From Spirochaetaceae bacterium (GTDB lineage Bacteria > Spirochaetota > Spirochaetia > Treponematales > Treponemataceae), in NCBI GenBank assembly GCA_031285525.1, contig JAITWB010000199.1:1-6092 (forward strand): 6,092 nt of DNA, read 5' to 3'. Positions 4,203 to 6,092 of this stretch are shown one piece after another. Below the pieces are notes generated by a model. It was not told the origin of the DNA. It was given only the letters and a program-made list of their open reading frames with translations, and did no database searches. The position numbers and the translations under genes were made by a program. Each line of letters opens with the position of its first letter. Positions within the stretch are counted from its first letter, which is position 1.

Positions 4203-5207
4203 ATGGATTTTGTGAAAGAAATGAAGGCGAAAGCTGTTACTATGCAGAACAGACTTGTTCTTCCTGAAGGGACTGAACCGAGAACCATCAAGGCGGCTCG
4301 GGAGATTATCGACCAGAACCTCGCAAAAGAGGTTACACTGCTGGGAAGCGCAGGGGCTATCGAAAAGGCCGCTGCCGATGCAGGGGTTTCTCTCAAAGGA
4401 ATTACTGTTCTCGATCCTGTTTTTTCTCCGTGGCTTCCTGAATTTGCAGGGGAATACTTTGAGCTCCGTAAACACAAGGGGATGACTCCTGAGCAGGCTG
4501 ATATAGATATGCGCCAGCCTTTGCGGTTTGGCGCAATGATGGTGCGTCTCGAAAAGGCGGAATCCATGGTGGCAGGGGCTGAGTCCACTACTGCTGACGT
4601 GCTCCGTGCCGGTTTGACCGTCATTGGGACTGCTCCGGGATCGAAGACAGCTTCTTCCTGCTTTGTGATGCAGATGGACGATGCAAAGTGGGGCTATGAC
4701 GGCATGATGGTCTTCTCCGACTGTGCAGTTATTCCCACACCCAGTGCAGAACAGCTTTCGGATATAGCCGTGGCTGCGGCGGATTCCTTCCGCAGTCTTG
4801 TCGGGGCTGAGCCGGTAGTGGCTATGCTCTCCTTTTCTACCAAAGGTTCAGGCGGGAAGGACGAAAATGTTCTTCGGGTACAGGAAGCGGTAAAGCTTGC
4901 GAAGGCAAAGGCGCCGGAACTGCTTCTGGATGGAGAATTCCAAGCTGATGCAGCCCTGGTTCCTGCTATTACAGAGAAGAAGGCTCCCGGCAGTCCCATC
5001 ACCGGAAAGGTTAATACTCTTGTTTTTCCCGATCTCGGTTCCGGGAATATCGGATACAAGCTGGTACAGCGTCTTGCAGGGGCAGAGGCTTTTGGTCCCT
5101 TCCTGCAGGGCTTTGCGAAACCCATCAGCGATCTGTCCCGGGGAGCCTCGGTAGAGGATATCGTTGCCACAGCAGCGGTAACCCTGGTTCAGGCTGGACA
5201 GAAATAA
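4203..5207 (+). CDS. pta: Phosphate acetyltransferase (short, class I form)
   Basis: This 334-residue cytosolic enzyme converts acetyl-CoA and phosphate to acetyl phosphate and CoA. With acetate kinase (not in this window) it yields ATP and acetate. The length is that of the catalytic PTA_PTB domain alone, without the N-terminal regulatory DRTGG/P-loop extension of the long E. coli form. Family segments run throughout: VLPEGTEPRTIKAA (19-32), MMVRLEKAESMVAGAESTTA (112-131), VIGTAPGSKTASSCFVM (140-156), SDCAVIPTPSAEQL (172-185), LLLDGEFQADAALVP (240-254) and FPDLGSGNIGYKLVQRL (275-291). The C-terminal DLSRGASVEDIV supplies Ser312, Arg313 and Asp319, spaced like the active-site Ser309/Arg310/Asp316 of the Methanosarcina thermophila enzyme. 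The TPR gene starts 9 bp downstream, an order I also recall as TP0094-TP0095. Confidence 0.96.
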   Translation: MDFVKEMKAKAVTMQNRLVLPEGTEPRTIKAAREIIDQNLAKEVTLLGSAGAIEKAAADAGVSLKGITVLDPVFSPWLPEFAGEYFELRKHKGMTPEQADIDMRQPLRFGAMMVRLEKAESMVAGAESTTADVLRAGLTVIGTAPGSKTASSCFVMQMDDAKWGYDGMMVFSDCAVIPTPSAEQLSDIAVAAADSFRSLVGAEPVVAMLSFSTKGSGGKDENVLRVQEAVKLAKAKAPELLLDGEFQADAALVPAITEKKAPGSPITGKVNTLVFPDLGSGNIGYKLVQRLAGAEAFGPFLQGFAKPISDLSRGASVEDIVATAAVTLVQAGQK

Positions 5208-5216
5208 GTCTGTTAT

Positions 5217-6092
5217 ATGGATGACGCCCGTTTACGGGAAGCCCTGGAGGCAGGCCGCCGTCGGGATTACCGGAAGGCTATTGAAATCCTTGAGCCTTTG
5301 GCAGCCGGAACCAGTACCGCTGGCACCAGTCCCGGCGGTACTGGTGCGGCGCCGGAGGTTTTCCTCTATCTGGGACGTTCCTGGCACGCTAAAGATAATC
5401 CTTCCCGGGCTATTCAATATCTAAAGATATATATCCGCCTCTGTCCCGATGACGGGGCAGGGTGGTTTTTCCTTGGCCGCTCGTATCTTGCGGCAGGACG
5501 GTATCCTGCGGCAATCAGTGCGCTCAAAAAAAGCTTTACCCTCAACAGCAATTCTCTCGATGCGCTGGGGCTTCTTGCCGCCGCCTATCTTAAAGCGCGG
5601 AATTCCGCCGCCGCCCTGAGATTCTTTGAACTCGCCCTTACCCTTGCTCCCGACAGTCCTCAGCTTAATCAGGGATACCGGAATGCGCTTTTTATAGAAG
5701 CTGTCCGGACCCTCCGGCGCGGGGAAGCTGTTTTGGCGGCGCAGATGTTTTCTTTTTTGCTCAGGAACGGGCAGGAAGGGGTTCCGCTCAGGCTTTATTC
5801 GGGACACGCTCTGCGGGATTCGGGACAGCTTGAAGGGGCGCTTGCCCAGTACCAGGCCGCCTGCGCCATCGCCCCAGAGGATACATCCCTTGTGTGGTAT
5901 GTGATTTCTGCACTCTTCTCCCTGGGCAGGCGGGGGGAGGCGGATGCTCTTATCGGCGATCTCGACCCCGGTGAGGCGGAAGGGATGGTTCCGCAACAAT
6001 GGACGGAACAGATGGCGGATGTCCGCATTATGCGGGAGCATGTTATCGGGGGGAAGTGGCAGAATGCGGTAGAGCTTGGCAGGCTGTACATA
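5217..6092 (+). CDS. Cytoplasmic TPR-repeat protein, 5' part (runs off window end)
   Basis: The frame is open from ATG 5217 to the window edge, giving the first 292 residues with no stop. It has no signal peptide or membrane segment. Tetratricopeptide repeats follow an initial helix pair: about 46-79, 80-113, 114-147, a degenerate unit at 148-188, then 189-222 and 223-256. They show the typical pattern of Gly/Ala at position 8, Ala at position 20 and a Pro-containing turn, for example LGRSYLAAGRYPAAISALKK and RLYSGHALRDSGQLEGALAQ. TPR arrays are protein-binding scaffolds and the partner cannot be read from sequence. A Gly/Thr/Ser/Ala-rich stretch (30-45) interrupts the first repeat and is encoded by an inverted repeat. 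No clear ribosome binding site precedes the ATG, which lies 9 bp after pta, so translation may be coupled. It corresponds in position to T. pallidum TP0095 as I recall it. Confidence 0.85.
   Translation, partial: MDDARLREALEAGRRRDYRKAIEILEPLAAGTSTAGTSPGGTGAAPEVFLYLGRSWHAKDNPSRAIQYLKIYIRLCPDDGAGWFFLGRSYLAAGRYPAAISALKKSFTLNSNSLDALGLLAAAYLKARNSAAALRFFELALTLAPDSPQLNQGYRNALFIEAVRTLRRGEAVLAAQMFSFLLRNGQEGVPLRLYSGHALRDSGQLEGALAQYQAACAIAPEDTSLVWYVISALFSLGRRGEADALIGDLDPGEAEGMVPQQWTEQMADVRIMREHVIGGKWQNAVELGRLYI
5310..5345. repeat. Perfect 11-bp inverted repeat inside the TPR gene
   Basis: ACCAGTACCGC (5310-5320) and GCGGTACTGGT (5335-5345) are exact reverse complements around a 14-nt loop. The loop also contains a second ACCAGT (5325-5330), forming a short direct repeat with the left arm. 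The segment encodes the low-complexity Gly/Thr/Ser linker. It could form a stable mRNA hairpin about 95 nt into the gene. Confidence 0.75.

Noticed and set aside
5421..6041. 206-codon minus-strand open frame opposite the TPR gene
   Set aside because: The plus strand encodes clear TPR repeats through the whole stretch. The antisense translation is Arg/Pro-rich with no recognisable domain.

Overview
This window looks like spirochaete chromosome, most likely Treponema or a close relative. The strongest sign is a tandem pair of FlaA-family periplasmic flagellar sheath genes, a family known only from spirochaetes. The order pta followed by a TPR-protein gene also matches what I recall for Treponema pallidum TP0094-TP0095, and the FlaA-like pair resembles TP0664/TP0663. 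Coding DNA looks roughly half G+C by eye, and the argR-flaA intergenic region is much richer in A+T. The genus is an inference.

Layout. Bases 1-153 are the 3' end of a VapC-type PIN toxin gene (+). It converges on a minus-strand pair, argR (1873-2346, GTG start) then pgi (280-1854). These are 18 bp apart and probably co-transcribed, ending at a terminator at 192-223. A 307-bp divergent control region (2347-2653) separates argR from the plus-strand genes. Two overlapping-frame FlaA-like genes follow (2654-3394 and 3391-4110) and end at a strong terminator (4139-4168). After that come pta (4203-5207) and, 9 bp further on, a TPR protein gene (5217 to beyond the window edge).

The control region is the richest part. 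On the argR side, a TTGACA-17-CATATT promoter is overlaid by two ARG-box-like sites exactly 21 bp apart, which suggests autoregulation. On the flagellar side there is an exact sigma-28-type -10 element (GCCGATAA). Just downstream lies a fully consensus sigma-70 promoter (TTGACA-17-TATAAT), whose spacer and first -10 bases are occupied by a perfect 9+1+9 palindrome. A 13-bp sequence in that palindrome recurs exactly in the argR operator region 200 bp away, so one regulator might act on both promoters.

Functionally the window combines sugar-phosphate isomerisation (Pgi), acetyl-CoA/acetyl-phosphate interconversion (Pta), an arginine-type regulator with an altered ligand motif, and periplasmic flagellar sheath components. 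Nothing here is clearly a new defence or mobile system. The unusual content is regulatory.
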